Origin: an uncultured Gammaproteobacteria bacterium
GTDB lineage: Bacteria; Pseudomonadota; Gammaproteobacteria; Arenicellales; JAANXG01
Direction: 5' to 3'
DNA length: 34,832 nucleotides
NCBI GenBank assembly: GCA_947259875.1
Contig: CAMYNX010000007.1
Coordinates: 1 to 34,832 of the forward strand
Part shown: positions 16,576 through 24,774 of the stretch, in pieces
How the letters are laid out: every line of letters starts with the position of its first letter
How positions within the stretch are numbered: position 1 is the first letter of the stretch
Made by a program: the position numbers and the translations under genes
Notes under the pieces: model-generated
Database searches by the model: none
What the model was told of the DNA's origin: nothing
The model's input: the letters and a program-made list of their open reading frames with translations, nothing else

Positions 16576-17180
16576 AACCGAGATCGAAAACGATGCTGGC
16601 CGCGGCGCTGGCCGGCGTCGGTGTCTGGCAACTGGGCGCCGGGGCCTGGATCCACGTCAAGGCGCAGCTCGCGCAGCTGCTTGTGGCGCGGGCGTGGGCG
16701 CAGACCGTGGCCGGCGACACGAACGTCCGGCCGTGGCCATGGGCCGACACCTGGCCGGTGGCGCGCCTGCGCATTTTGTCACGGGGGCTGGATGTCATCG
16801 TGTTGCACGGGCACAGCGGACGCAGCCTCGCGTTTGCACCCGGCCTGGCGCCCGGCAGTTTGCCGCCTGGCCAACCCGGCACCACCGTGATCAGCGCTCA
16901 TCGCGACACGCATTTTTCTGCGCTCGCCGGGCTTAAGGTGGGCGCGGTGATCGAGCTGCAGACCGCCACTGGACACTGGCGCTACCGCACTGTTTCGACA
17001 AAGGTGATAGACACGCGCTCGGATCGGATCGTCAACGATCCGCTGAATGATGAACTGGTGCTGGTGACCTGCTACCCGTTTGACGCGCTGCTACCGGGCG
17101 GCCCGCTGCGCTACGTCATTTATGCAACTGTTGATATGGAGACCGATATGAAATCTGCCCCCCGTGTCGATGCTGAATAA
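16569..17180 (+). CDS. class GN sortase
   Basis: 203 residues. The start at ATG 16569 overlaps the end of the target gene; the 113-residue ORF-track extension is the target read in another frame. One N-terminal TM (about 9-28) is followed by the sortase barrel, with catalytic His111 ('ISAHRDTHF'), Cys168 ('LVLVTCYPF') and Arg181 ('GGPLRYVIYA'). 'GRSLAFAPG' corresponds to the GRxLAFGPG motif of this Gram-negative class. Such sortases are usually dedicated to the single adjacent VIT/vWA target. The usual third partner, an OmpA-like PdsO, is not present in this locus. The gene ends seven bases before the convergent cassette gene. Confidence 0.95.
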   Translation: MLKPRSKTMLAAALAGVGVWQLGAGAWIHVKAQLAQLLVARAWAQTVAGDTNVRPWPWADTWPVARLRILSRGLDVIVLHGHSGRSLAFAPGLAPGSLPPGQPGTTVISAHRDTHFSALAGLKVGAVIELQTATGHWRYRTVSTKVIDTRSDRIVNDPLNDELVLVTCYPFDALLPGGPLRYVIYATVDMETDMKSAPRVDAE

Positions 17181-17187
17181 TGACTTA

Positions 17188-17193
17188 TTATGC
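17188..17193 (-). other. R'' remnant of the Imm50 cassette's own attC
   Basis: On the minus strand the gene ends GCATAA and is followed at once by TAAGTC from the sortase side. GCATAA(C) is the exact complement of the (G)TTATGC that precedes the gene. The match stops at the position where IntI cuts (RYYYAA|C). The rest of this cassette's attC is missing. Confidence 0.5.
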
Positions 17194-17619
17194 GGCGCCT
17201 TCATGATCTGCGATCCGTTCGACTGAGGCCCTGAAACACTTGAAAGAAAGCTCAAACTCCCAAGCGGGTAAGAAATGTACAATCATATAAGGAGTCATCG
17301 GCGTTCCATCTTTCAATTGCCCGCGTTCCTCAACACCAAATACCAAATCCATGATGGGGTTTTGGTTATTAAATCCTGCCATCTTGATGTTTGCACAATC
17401 TTCAAACCTGAAGAGCACAGCGAACGGATTCCTAACAGCACATAATTTCAGCTGGACCGTGATTTGAGGCCCGATGTAAATACCATCTTCAGGTCGTACG
17501 TCACCGCGCCAAATCTTAAAATCTTTTATTTCTGCATCGTGAAAATTTGGCCAAGCGCCTTGTTCATCCAAAATTAGTTCGCTTCCCGTGATTAGCAATT
17601 TTGGATCGGTTTCATTCAT
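17188..17619 (-). CDS. Imm50-like immunity-type protein (integron cassette gene)
   Basis: 143 residues, cytosolic, with no TM. The N-terminal 'WPNFHDAEIKDFKIWRGD' and a later 'VRNPFAVLFRFEDCANIKMAGF' segment fit the Imm50-type fold, in which a WPSFHDAEI-like motif is usual. Homology is judged by eye only. The ATG at 17619 lies three bases after attC site 17623..17697, and no Shine-Dalgarno is visible, as is common for promoterless cassette genes. The stop codon lies in GCATAA, the complement of TTATGC at the gene's 5' side, which is the expected R''/R' pairing of one cassette. The base composition is AT-richer than the flanking Pds locus. Imm50 proteins protect against polymorphic toxins, but orphan copies occur, and no toxin is seen here. 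Confidence 0.7.
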   Translation of the reverse strand: MNETDPKLLITGSELILDEQGAWPNFHDAEIKDFKIWRGDVRPEDGIYIGPQITVQLKLCAVRNPFAVLFRFEDCANIKMAGFNNQNPIMDLVFGVEERGQLKDGTPMTPYMIVHFLPAWEFELSFKCFRASVERIADHEGAA

Positions 17620-17622
17620 AAC

Positions 17623-17697
17623 GCATAACGTTCGCCGTGAGGCGCCAGAAAAGACGCGCCAGCGGCCTGCTGGTCGTACCCCAAGGTGTTGTTAGAC
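17623..17697 (-). other. integron attC recombination site
   Basis: A 75-base site read on the minus strand: R'' GTCTAAC (17697..17691) and R' GTTATGC (17629..17623). The two halves pair imperfectly as CC.TG.GG near the ends and as CGaCCAG against CTGGCG, with one extrahelical A, the asymmetry expected of attC folding. A gene ends just upstream and another starts three bases downstream. Recognised by eye; covariance-model scoring was not possible. Confidence 0.8.
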
Positions 17698-17704
17698 ACC
17701 ATAC

Positions 17705-17878
17705 TCAACCTACATTGTAAATAGTATAAAGCACGATCGCGGCAATACTGAGCAATACAATAGATTGAAACAACCCGAACCATTTTCTGACTTTGGTCTT
17801 TGATAGATAACCCCCAACAGTAAATAACAGAACATCGCAGAAGGGTCTGACCCCGTTTTTACAATACACAACGGCCAT
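17705..17878 (-). pseudogene. C-terminal remnant of a small membrane protein from the preceding cassette
   Basis: A frame of 57 codons, too short for the ORF track, ending TGA at 17705, seven bases before the attC R'' site. Its last 45 residues look natural: 'VLLFTVGGYLSKTKVRKW' followed by a hydrophobic helix 'FQSIVLLSIAAIVLYTIY'. The first 13 codons are formed by a GGGGTCAGACCC palindrome and do not look like family sequence. I infer the true N-terminus was lost there. An intact 57-residue protein starting at ATG 17878 is possible but has no ribosome binding site. Confidence 0.55.
17843..17853. repeat. GGGTCTGACCC palindrome (REP-like)
   Basis: A perfect 5+1+5 palindrome followed by C and a T5 tract. 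It marks the upstream breakpoint of the cassette membrane-protein remnant. Similar short palindromes are common relics of REP/RAYT systems; that identity is inferred. Confidence 0.45.
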
Positions 17879-18038
17879 TTAAAGGAACAGTTGCCAATAA
17901 CAGTTTAAAGAGTCCCGGTCCGAATCGTAAACGGCACCACAATTGTGATCGTTGATTCGTCTCGCAAAAAATACAAACCGGATTTTTAAACTACGCTCTG
18001 CGAACCGGAAGGAACATCAACCGCGCATATCAGAGTTG

Positions 18039-19178
18039 TCAGGTCAACGCGTTGCTTTGCCGTTGCGGGGATGAGTCGAATCGGTCGATTCGAAATGGAC
18101 CAATAGGATACTCGGTTACACCGGTCGTCACCAAGTCGGCAATAATACTCCCGACTATCGGACCCAATTGAAATCCATGAGCAGAAAATCCAAACGCGTG
18201 GAAAGCACCTTCCTGTTGACTTGGTCCGATAACCGGTATTCCATCCGGCATGTACCCCTCAATTCCCCCCCAGCAACGAACGATCCTTGCACCGCGCATG
18301 GTTGGTAAGATTTGTGCCGCCGTCCGCGCATTTCCCGCAAGCCCCCCAAGTTCGAGGCTTGCGGTGTTGGTGTTTCTAACTGCGTTCCCCCTAACGCCAC
18401 CACCAATCAATACTGTTCCGTTCGCGAACTGCTTGAGGGACAGCGTGCGTCCCTGCGCACCGACCACCGGTTTCACAAAAAACGGCATGCGAGCGGTGAT
18501 CATCAGCATTGGGGCATAGGCCCGCAACGGAACCGGCTCTCCAAGCATTGCCGCGATGTGGTCACCCCACGCCCCGGCGCAATTGATCAGTACCGGCGTC
18601 TGCAGCGGATCGGCCGATGTTTCTATCCGCCAAGTTCCTTGACGCCTGTCAATCCCGAGAACACACACCTGTTCCAGGATGCGAACGCCGAGCAATTCAG
18701 CCTTGCGTTTGAAGGCCATGGTGGTGCGGTACGGGTTGGCGTGGCCATCGTCTGACACCACCATCCCGCCCACGCAGTGCGGCGACACAGCCGGCAGCAG
18801 TTCGCGCAGCTCCTCTGGTCCAATGACGACTTCGTGGTCGAATCCCGCGTCGCGAACGAGACGCACCCGTTCCTCGAGCGCCCTGGCCTCATCTTCATTT
18901 TCAGCGACCCGCACCTGAGCGCTCGGTACGAACTCGCAGTCATCGTCTACCAGTTCTCCGATATTATGCCAAAGCCCCATGGCCGCTACCGACAACGGGA
19001 TCTCCGGTAAAGCACGTCCCAATCTGCGAACGCCACCGGCATTGACTCCCGATGCATGACGAGCCACGTAGTCTTTTTCTACGACGACAACACTGATGCC
19101 GCGACGGGCTAAATGGACGGCACACGAACAACCATGTATGCCGCCACCGATGACCACGGCATCAGCAGTACGGACCAT
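18039..19178 (-). CDS. FAD-dependent oxidoreductase, DAO/SoxB/HcnC-type subunit
   Basis: 379 residues of the D-amino-acid-oxidase superfamily. The N-terminal Rossmann motif is 'AVVIGGGIHGCSCAVHLARRG' (dinucleotide-binding GxGxxG), then 'VVVVEKDYVARHASGVNAGGV' around the FAD. The C-terminal FAD motif region is 'GGIEGYMPDGIPVIGPS', with 'FHAFGFSAHGFQLGPIVG'. Such enzymes oxidise amines or secondary amino acids such as sarcosine, glycine, proline derivatives and opines, passing electrons to oxygen or a quinone. It is the last gene of the operon, 29 bases after the HcnB/OoxA-like gene, and AGGAG lies before the ATG. It resembles the beta subunit of multi-subunit opine or hydroxyproline dehydrogenases. 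A second DAO protein in the same operon (20915..22018) is clearly distinct. Confidence 0.88.
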   Translation of the reverse strand: MVRTADAVVIGGGIHGCSCAVHLARRGISVVVVEKDYVARHASGVNAGGVRRLGRALPEIPLSVAAMGLWHNIGELVDDDCEFVPSAQVRVAENEDEARALEERVRLVRDAGFDHEVVIGPEELRELLPAVSPHCVGGMVVSDDGHANPYRTTMAFKRKAELLGVRILEQVCVLGIDRRQGTWRIETSADPLQTPVLINCAGAWGDHIAAMLGEPVPLRAYAPMLMITARMPFFVKPVVGAQGRTLSLKQFANGTVLIGGGVRGNAVRNTNTASLELGGLAGNARTAAQILPTMRGARIVRCWGGIEGYMPDGIPVIGPSQQEGAFHAFGFSAHGFQLGPIVGSIIADLVTTGVTEYPIGPFRIDRFDSSPQRQSNALT

Positions 19179-19207
19179 GTCCGTCTCCTCTCGACATCAT
19201 GCATTCC

Positions 19208-20602
19208 CTATTCCATTGCCGCGGGGGCTTGGAGTTCAGCTAACTCCTCCAACAATAAGGGTTTAATGGGGGGTCGCAAACGATAATAGCCGATCTCTGA
19301 TACCGGCAGGTCGGTTAAATCCGCAATGAGTTCCGACACTGTCAATCCGCACAAGCGACCCTGGCAAGGTCCCATGCCGCAGCGGCTGAAACTTTTCAGC
19401 TGATTGGGACCCACACATCCCACCGCGACTGCCTTGCGGATCGCGGTCACATTGACTTCCTCACATCTGCATACGACGGTCTCGTCATGGGGTGGAACGC
19501 GGAAACACTTCACCGGCCGGTACAGCGTTTCAAGAAACGGCCGGATGCGCCGTTCGGCGGTGAGACCGGCGCGCGCCGGGGCGGCGCGTCGATCCCGCTC
19601 GTGGGCACCGATCGTACCGATCCGATACAAGGCGCCCAGGCCCGCAATGCGTCCCTGATGTTCCGCAGCCAGGGCGCCGTTGATGCCGGCTCCATCCCCA
19701 GCAATAGCGATCCCCTCTACCGTGCTCTCACCCCACAAATCGGTGATCGCCTGCCAACAGAGTTGGGCTTCGTTCCACGTGTGCCCACAGCCGATTGAGT
19801 AAGAGAGGTTGACGTTGGGTACCACCCCTTGATGCAAAAAAACCTGATCGGCCTCGATGCGCTGCCAGTCGCCGCCTCGCTGATACTCGACGGCGGACAC
19901 CGCATCTTCGCCCAGCATGCGTAAATCCGTAACCCCACGGATCAACGGCACACCCGCCTTGTTAATACCGCGCAGCAATTGGATGCCCTTTATCAGATAT
20001 TGCGGCGCCCGCAGCGCGCCGGCAAGATGGCGGGCGGCACGAAAATAGTTAGACCTTGGGGTTGTGTCGAGCACTGCCTTCACCGCTACACCGGCTTGCA
20101 GATATTGCCACACAACGAGATACAGCAACGGTCCGGTACCGGCAAACACCGCACCGTCGGCCGCCAATGCAGCGGACTTTAAAAGAACCTGCGCGCTGCC
20201 TGCAGTCATCACCGACGGCAGTGTCCAACCGGGGACCGGGAACGGGCGTTCGAGCGCACCGGTGGCGACAATCACTTGATCTGCAGTGAGCAACATGGCG
20301 CTCCCGTCGACGGTTACGCCGATCTCTCTGGTTGGCGAAACCTGCCATACGGTTGCGCCCGGGACATAATCAGCGCCGCTATCCCGCAAGGTCTTGGTCA
20401 GTTTTGAACCGTGCCAGTAGTCCGGCCCGAAAACAGCGCGATCCACCGCCGCCGGGGTCTCGACGGCACGGTAGATCTGCCCGCCTGGCGCCGGCTGCTC
20501 ATCGAACACGACGCTCGCGGCGCCAAACGCGGCGGCCTCCGCCGCCGCCGCCATTCCCGCCGGACCGGCACCGATGATCGCCAGCTGGTAATGGCTTTTC
20601 AT
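19208..20602 (-). CDS. NAD(P)/FAD-dependent oxidoreductase with C-terminal BFD-like Fe-S domain (HcnB/OoxA-like)
   Basis: 464 residues. The start is ATG 20602, which overlaps the 2Fe-2S subunit's stop as ATGA; the ORF-track extension is discarded. The N-terminal FAD motif is 'AIIGAGPAGMAAAAEAA', and a second dinucleotide site lies mid-protein ('GAVFAGTGPLLYLVVWQY'). 'GIAIAGDGAGINGALAAEHQG' is the pyridine-nucleotide oxidoreductase C-terminal FAD motif. The last 100 residues carry 'VVCRCEEV' and 'CGMGPCQGRLCG', four Cys typical of BFD-like [2Fe-2S] domains. This is the alpha-subunit architecture of octopine/nopaline oxidases, D-hydroxyproline dehydrogenase and hydrogen cyanide synthase B. It would relay electrons between a DAO subunit and the Fe-S subunit encoded upstream. 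Confidence 0.9.
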   Translation of the reverse strand: MKSHYQLAIIGAGPAGMAAAAEAAAFGAASVVFDEQPAPGGQIYRAVETPAAVDRAVFGPDYWHGSKLTKTLRDSGADYVPGATVWQVSPTREIGVTVDGSAMLLTADQVIVATGALERPFPVPGWTLPSVMTAGSAQVLLKSAALAADGAVFAGTGPLLYLVVWQYLQAGVAVKAVLDTTPRSNYFRAARHLAGALRAPQYLIKGIQLLRGINKAGVPLIRGVTDLRMLGEDAVSAVEYQRGGDWQRIEADQVFLHQGVVPNVNLSYSIGCGHTWNEAQLCWQAITDLWGESTVEGIAIAGDGAGINGALAAEHQGRIAGLGALYRIGTIGAHERDRRAAPARAGLTAERRIRPFLETLYRPVKCFRVPPHDETVVCRCEEVNVTAIRKAVAVGCVGPNQLKSFSRCGMGPCQGRLCGLTVSELIADLTDLPVSEIGYYRLRPPIKPLLLEELAELQAPAAME

Positions 20603-20925
20603 TCTGCCGGGTCCGATTCCGCTTTTGCATCCGGGCCGATCTGGGCCACACCATGCTGGCGTTTGATCAACATACCTTCGCGGACAGTCCGCATACACGC
20701 TTGCTGATTGGGCTCACCATCGATCACCACCAGACACTCGAAGCATATTCCCATCATGCAATAGGGACCGCGGGGCTCTCCGGATACCGGCGTCTCGCGG
20801 CAACTCCTAATGCCCTCAGCGAGCAGCACCGCGGCGACGGATTGCCCCGGCGGCGCCATGATTTCCTTATCCTCGAAGATCACCTTAACGAGGTCGCGGT
20901 CACCGTCGCCGACCTTAGTGAACAT
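20599..20925 (-). CDS. (2Fe-2S)-binding subunit, HcnA-like
   Basis: 108 residues. The start is ATG 20925, preceded by a strong AGGAGG; the ORF-track start at 21090 lies inside the upstream DAO gene. Ferredoxin-like, with cluster ligands in 'GPYCMMGICFECLV' (C-x4-C-x2-C) and a fourth Cys in 'QQACMRTV'. Small Fe-S subunits of this kind partner HcnB/OoxA-type flavoproteins. It overlaps the upstream DAO gene by 11 bases and the downstream gene by four, so the three are translationally coupled. An upstream Cys in 'RSCRETP' is extra. Confidence 0.88.
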   Translation of the reverse strand: MFTKVGDGDRDLVKVIFEDKEIMAPPGQSVAAVLLAEGIRSCRETPVSGEPRGPYCMMGICFECLVVIDGEPNQQACMRTVREGMLIKRQHGVAQIGPDAKAESDPAE

Positions 20926-22018
20926 CAAACCTCCTCGCGCTGAATGCATCAAATTCCGGCGGCAGCGCTCCCTCGGCGATCCACCGCGGCAAGTCAAAGG
21001 CATGGGTTGCGGCAAGCGTGATGCCGCTGTGCGCGGCCGCGCAAAAGGCGCCGGGACAGGATTCGGATTGATCGTATATCGGTATGCCATCAGGGGTCAT
21101 CACCCGCAGCGCGCCCCAGGCCCGCACGATCCGCGCACTGCGCAGAAACGGAAAGGCTCGCGTGGCGCGGCGGGCAATCTCCGCCATAATGTCCGGCCGC
21201 GTACCATCGTCAAACCCAACATCTTCATGCGAATCGCCCATCAGCACACTGCCCTCGGTTGTCTGACGCACGTGCAGGGTCGGGATACGCAGAAAAGAAC
21301 GTACCTTCTCCGAGACCAGGATCTGCCCGCGCAGTGGGTGAACCGGCACTCGGAGACCAACGTCGGACGCTAGTTTCGCGTTTGCGAGACCCGCCGCCAG
21401 CACAAGCTTTTGCGCACGAACAGTTTCGTTTCCGGCTTCCACATCAAACGCCCCAGCAAGCGGACGGATCCTGTGCACCGGTGCGTTGATGAGGGCGCGC
21501 CCGGCGCGATTGCGAAACCCCGCATGGAGTCCGCGCAAAAGAAAAAGCGGATTGGCGTGACCGTCCAACGGTGAATAGGAGCCGCCGGTGACATCCGGGC
21601 CCAGCCCCGGGAGCATTTCCGAAAGCATCCGGTGGTCCAGCATTTCATATTGGAAACGCCCTTCGGTCTGCGCCTCGAGCTGCTTCATAACAGCAGCGCG
21701 GTCCGTGAATTCCTGTTCTCCCAGACAAAGGTGAACGCCGCCGGGTCGACTGTAAGCGATGTCAACACCAGTGACCTGTTTGACCTCCTCGGCCAATCTC
21801 AGCCAGTTGTCCGCAGACCGCCGCGTCAGGCTTGAATACGGCGGACAACCGATACCCTTGCTTTGCACCCACACCAGACCGAAGTTTCCACGCGCCGCGC
21901 GAAACGCCACATCTCCTTCGTCTATAAGAACCGTATCGAGCTTCAGTTCAGCAAGACCATAGGCGATCGCCGCGCCGACCACACCCCCACCGACGACTGC
22001 TGCGTCGCAATTTAGCAT
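20915..22018 (-). CDS. second FAD-dependent oxidoreductase, DAO family
   Basis: 367 residues. The N-terminal FAD motif is 'AAVVGGGVVGAAIAYGLAEL', then 'RAARGNFGLVWVQSKG'. The mid-region 'GGSYSPLDGHANPLFLLRGL' and the C-terminal 'GALRVMTPDGIPIYDQS' with 'FCAAAHSGITLAATHA' are typical of HcnC/OoxB-like and glycine or sarcosine oxidase proteins. It directly follows the permease gene with a six-base gap and overlaps the Fe-S subunit. Two different DAO subunits flanking one HcnA/HcnB pair suggest either alternative substrates or a heteromeric complex. The substrate is presumably what the upstream ABC system imports. Confidence 0.88.
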   Translation of the reverse strand: MLNCDAAVVGGGVVGAAIAYGLAELKLDTVLIDEGDVAFRAARGNFGLVWVQSKGIGCPPYSSLTRRSADNWLRLAEEVKQVTGVDIAYSRPGGVHLCLGEQEFTDRAAVMKQLEAQTEGRFQYEMLDHRMLSEMLPGLGPDVTGGSYSPLDGHANPLFLLRGLHAGFRNRAGRALINAPVHRIRPLAGAFDVEAGNETVRAQKLVLAAGLANAKLASDVGLRVPVHPLRGQILVSEKVRSFLRIPTLHVRQTTEGSVLMGDSHEDVGFDDGTRPDIMAEIARRATRAFPFLRSARIVRAWGALRVMTPDGIPIYDQSESCPGAFCAAAHSGITLAATHAFDLPRWIAEGALPPEFDAFSARRFDVH

Positions 22019-22024
22019 GATGGA

Positions 22025-22822
22025 TTAACGCCCTTGGCCGACCAGTATCTTATCCAGACCGTAGAGACGATCGAGCAACAGCATAAATATAACGGTGATA
22101 AAGATAATCACCGCCGACAGTGATGAGATGAGGGGATCAATCGTCTCGGTTATGTGCTGAAACATACGCACCGGTAGTGTCGTCGTGCTGGGTGAGGCAA
22201 CAAAAATCGTCATCGTAAGTTCATCGAAGCTAGTGATGAAAGCGAGCACCCAACCACCAGCGATGCCGGGAAGGATCAGGGGCAGCGTGATGCGCCGGAA
22301 TGTCACCCACGGTGATGCGCCGAGGGAGACGGCGGCCGTCTCCGCAGACCGATCCATGCCGGTGACCGACGCCAACACCAGACGAAGACTGTAGGGCATG
22401 ATGATGATGACGTGGCAGAGAACGAGTCCAATGAAGGTACCGTTCCATCCGACCGCGGTGAGAAAACGCAAAAACGACACCCCGAGCACGATATGGGGCA
22501 CCATCAAGGGCGACAGGAAAAATGCGGTCAGCCCTCCTCGTCCGGGGAAGCGGTATCTGGCCAGTGCAAGGGAAGCCGGAACCGAGAGACCGAGCGCAAT
22601 CGTTGCCGAAGCCAGTCCAATGTAGATGCTGAGCCAGAAGGCATCGATGAAATCGGGATTGTCCAAAATGGCGCGGAACCACCGCAGCGAAAAGCCATCG
22701 GTGGGCAGCGACAGATACCCTTTAGAGGTAAACGCGACCAGACACACGATCACCAGCGGCGCCAGTATGAAAATGATGAACAGCGTATGAAAAGCGAGCG
22801 CGATCGGACCGTTTTTACTCAT
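22025..22822 (-). CDS. ABC transporter permease, PotC-like
   Basis: 265 residues with six predicted TM segments. The binding-protein-dependent transport (EAA) loop is 'AETAAVSLGASPWVTFRRITLP', which contacts the ATPase. TM1 is at about 8-30 and the last TM near 235-255. It is the second of two inner-membrane permeases for spermidine/putrescine-type or opine-type uptake. The ATG overlaps the stop of the upstream permease as ATGA. Family placement rests on the EAA loop and on pairing with a PotA-like ATPase and a PotD-like binding protein. Confidence 0.9.
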   Translation of the reverse strand: MSKNGPIALAFHTLFIIFILAPLVIVCLVAFTSKGYLSLPTDGFSLRWFRAILDNPDFIDAFWLSIYIGLASATIALGLSVPASLALARYRFPGRGGLTAFFLSPLMVPHIVLGVSFLRFLTAVGWNGTFIGLVLCHVIIIMPYSLRLVLASVTGMDRSAETAAVSLGASPWVTFRRITLPLILPGIAGGWVLAFITSFDELTMTIFVASPSTTTLPVRMFQHITETIDPLISSLSAVIIFITVIFMLLLDRLYGLDKILVGQGR

Positions 22823-23691
22823 TGGAATGCCTGCGCATATTTCTTTTCAATCACTTTGTTGTAAGTGGCGATGATGATCACATTCGCGATCAGCAACAGC
22901 ACCGCGATGGCTGCGCCAAGCGGCCAGTTCAGCGTATTGAGGTACTCATCGTAGGCGGTGGTCGCGACCACCTTGAGGCGCCGGCCGCCCAGGATGGCGG
23001 GGGTTGCGAAAGCGCTCGCCGTCAGGGCAAAAACGATCAAGCAACCCGATAAGATCCCCGGCATAACCTGGGGAACGACGATGCGTCGTAACACAGTGAA
23101 CTGCGATGCACCCAACGACAAGCCGGCCTGCTCGACGGCCGGATCCAATTTCTGTAATGAAGCCCACACCGACAGCACCATGAATGGGATCAACACGTGC
23201 ACCAACGCGATAATGACGCCGGTGGTGGTAAATATCAGATGAATCGGTTTGTCGATGAGTCCAGCGCCCAACAACAACTCGTTCATGACCCCGCTGTCAC
23301 CGATCAACAGCGCCCACCCCAGCGTGCGCACCACCACCGAGATCAACAACGGTCCGAGGATGGCCAGCATGAACAGGGACTTCCACGGATTGCGCATGCG
23401 GTGAAGGATGTAGGCCTCCGGCGTACCGAGTATCGCGCACAGCAGCGTCACGGCGAGGGAGATACCGAACGTCCTGAGAAAGACTTCGTGGAAGTACTCG
23501 TCGGTAACGACCTCCAGATAATTGCCGAAACCAAACCCCGGCAAGATCCCTTTATAGAAGTCGAAGCTGTTAAAGCTCAGCATCAACGTCATCACCAGCG
23601 GCGCCATGAACAACCCCAGGTACAGAAGTAACGCGGGGGCGCTGAGTAGATACGGAGGAAGGACCCGGGTTCTCGCGGTATCCGCAGCCAT
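22819..23691 (-). CDS. ABC transporter permease, PotB-like
   Basis: 290 residues from ATG 23691 (MAADTARTR); the ORF-track extension overlaps the ATPase gene and is dropped. About six TM helices. The EAA loop is 'VEQAGLSLGASQFTVLRRIVVP'. The long N-terminal periplasmic loop after TM1 ('SFDFYKGILPGFGFGNYLEV') is typical of PotB/HisQ-like permeases of the polyamine/opine/iron family. It starts four bases after the ATPase stop and overlaps the next permease. Together they form the heterodimeric membrane channel. Confidence 0.9.
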   Translation of the reverse strand: MAADTARTRVLPPYLLSAPALLLYLGLFMAPLVMTLMLSFNSFDFYKGILPGFGFGNYLEVVTDEYFHEVFLRTFGISLAVTLLCAILGTPEAYILHRMRNPWKSLFMLAILGPLLISVVVRTLGWALLIGDSGVMNELLLGAGLIDKPIHLIFTTTGVIIALVHVLIPFMVLSVWASLQKLDPAVEQAGLSLGASQFTVLRRIVVPQVMPGILSGCLIVFALTASAFATPAILGGRRLKVVATTAYDEYLNTLNWPLGAAIAVLLLIANVIIIATYNKVIEKKYAQAFQ

Positions 23692-23695
23692 GGCC

Positions 23696-24751
23696 TTACT
23701 CCCCGACCAGCACCCTGATGCCGTCCACCGACCAGGAAATACCGACCTCCTCACCCTCCCTTGCGCTTTCCTGACCGGTGTTTTGCTGCGTCACCAATAA
23801 CTGCCCGATTGAACTCTGAACCTGATACACCCAGTGGTTGCCGAGGAAAATTCTTGTCAGCACCTGACCTTTCAGCCTGCCATCTTCCGCGGCGGTCAAA
23901 TGCAGTTTTTCGGGTCGCACCGACACGTTCACGCGTTCATCGACCGCCACACTACTATCTCGCGCTTCCAGTTCCGCTTCCCCGATCTGCACTGTGATCT
24001 TGTCCCCGTTGCGGGCCGTGACCTTGCCTTCCAGGAGGTTAGTTTTTCCGAGAAAATTGGAGACAAACAGATCTTCTGGAAACTCGTATGCGTCGTACGG
24101 GGCGCCGACCTGAACCAAACGGCCCTCGTTCATGACCGCCACGCGGTCGCTCATAGACATCGCTTCCGACTGGTCGTGAGTAACCAGGATCGTGGTCGTC
24201 CCCACCTTCTGCTGGATGGACCGCAACTCGATTTGCATGTCCTCACGAATCTTGGCATCCAGCGCCGACAACGGTTCATCGAGCAGCAGCACCTCGGGCT
24301 CAATGACCAGGGCACGGGCCAGGGCAACGCGTTGTCGCTGCCCGCCCGAGAGTTCTCGCGGAAAACGTTGTGCGAAATCCTGCAGGTGCACCAACTCCAA
24401 TGTCTCCATGACCCGCCGCTTTCGCTCGTCTTTAGATACTTTACGCATCTCCAACCCAAAACTCACGTTGCCGGCCACCGGCATATGCGGGAACAACGCG
24501 TAACTTTGAAATACGATGCCGATGCCCCGCTGACTCGCCTTGACGTCTGTCATGTCTTTACCATCGATGACCACTCGTCCCCGCGTCGGCTCTTCGAAAC
24601 CGGCGATCATTTGCAGCGTGGTCGTTTTGCCGCACCCGGAAGGGCCCAGCAACGAGACGAATTCTCCTTTCTCTACACTCAGTTCGATATCATCGACGGC
24701 GGCAAAGTCTCCATAACGCTTTACCAGGCCTTCGAGACGTAGAAATGACAT
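23696..24751 (-). CDS. ABC transporter ATP-binding protein, PotA-like
   Basis: 351 residues from ATG 24751, with AGGAGG six to seven bases upstream; the ORF-track extension is not used. Walker A is 'GPSGCGKT' (36-43), the signature is 'LSGGQRQRVALARAL', Walker B is 'LLLDEPLSALD' and the switch is 'ILVTHDQSEAM'. The C-terminal region (about 235-351) is a TOBE-type regulatory domain. It energises import by the two permeases encoded just downstream. The class (spermidine/putrescine, Fe3+ or opine) cannot be split further from sequence alone. Confidence 0.94.
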   Translation of the reverse strand: MSFLRLEGLVKRYGDFAAVDDIELSVEKGEFVSLLGPSGCGKTTTLQMIAGFEEPTRGRVVIDGKDMTDVKASQRGIGIVFQSYALFPHMPVAGNVSFGLEMRKVSKDERKRRVMETLELVHLQDFAQRFPRELSGGQRQRVALARALVIEPEVLLLDEPLSALDAKIREDMQIELRSIQQKVGTTTILVTHDQSEAMSMSDRVAVMNEGRLVQVGAPYDAYEFPEDLFVSNFLGKTNLLEGKVTARNGDKITVQIGEAELEARDSSVAVDERVNVSVRPEKLHLTAAEDGRLKGQVLTRIFLGNHWVYQVQSSIGQLLVTQQNTGQESAREGEEVGISWSVDGIRVLVGE

Positions 24752-24774
24752 GGTTGACCTCCTGAAAACCAAAC

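Noticed and set aside
23834-24742. 302-residue plus-strand ORF
   Set aside because: Antisense to the ABC ATPase, whose Walker and signature motifs are clear.
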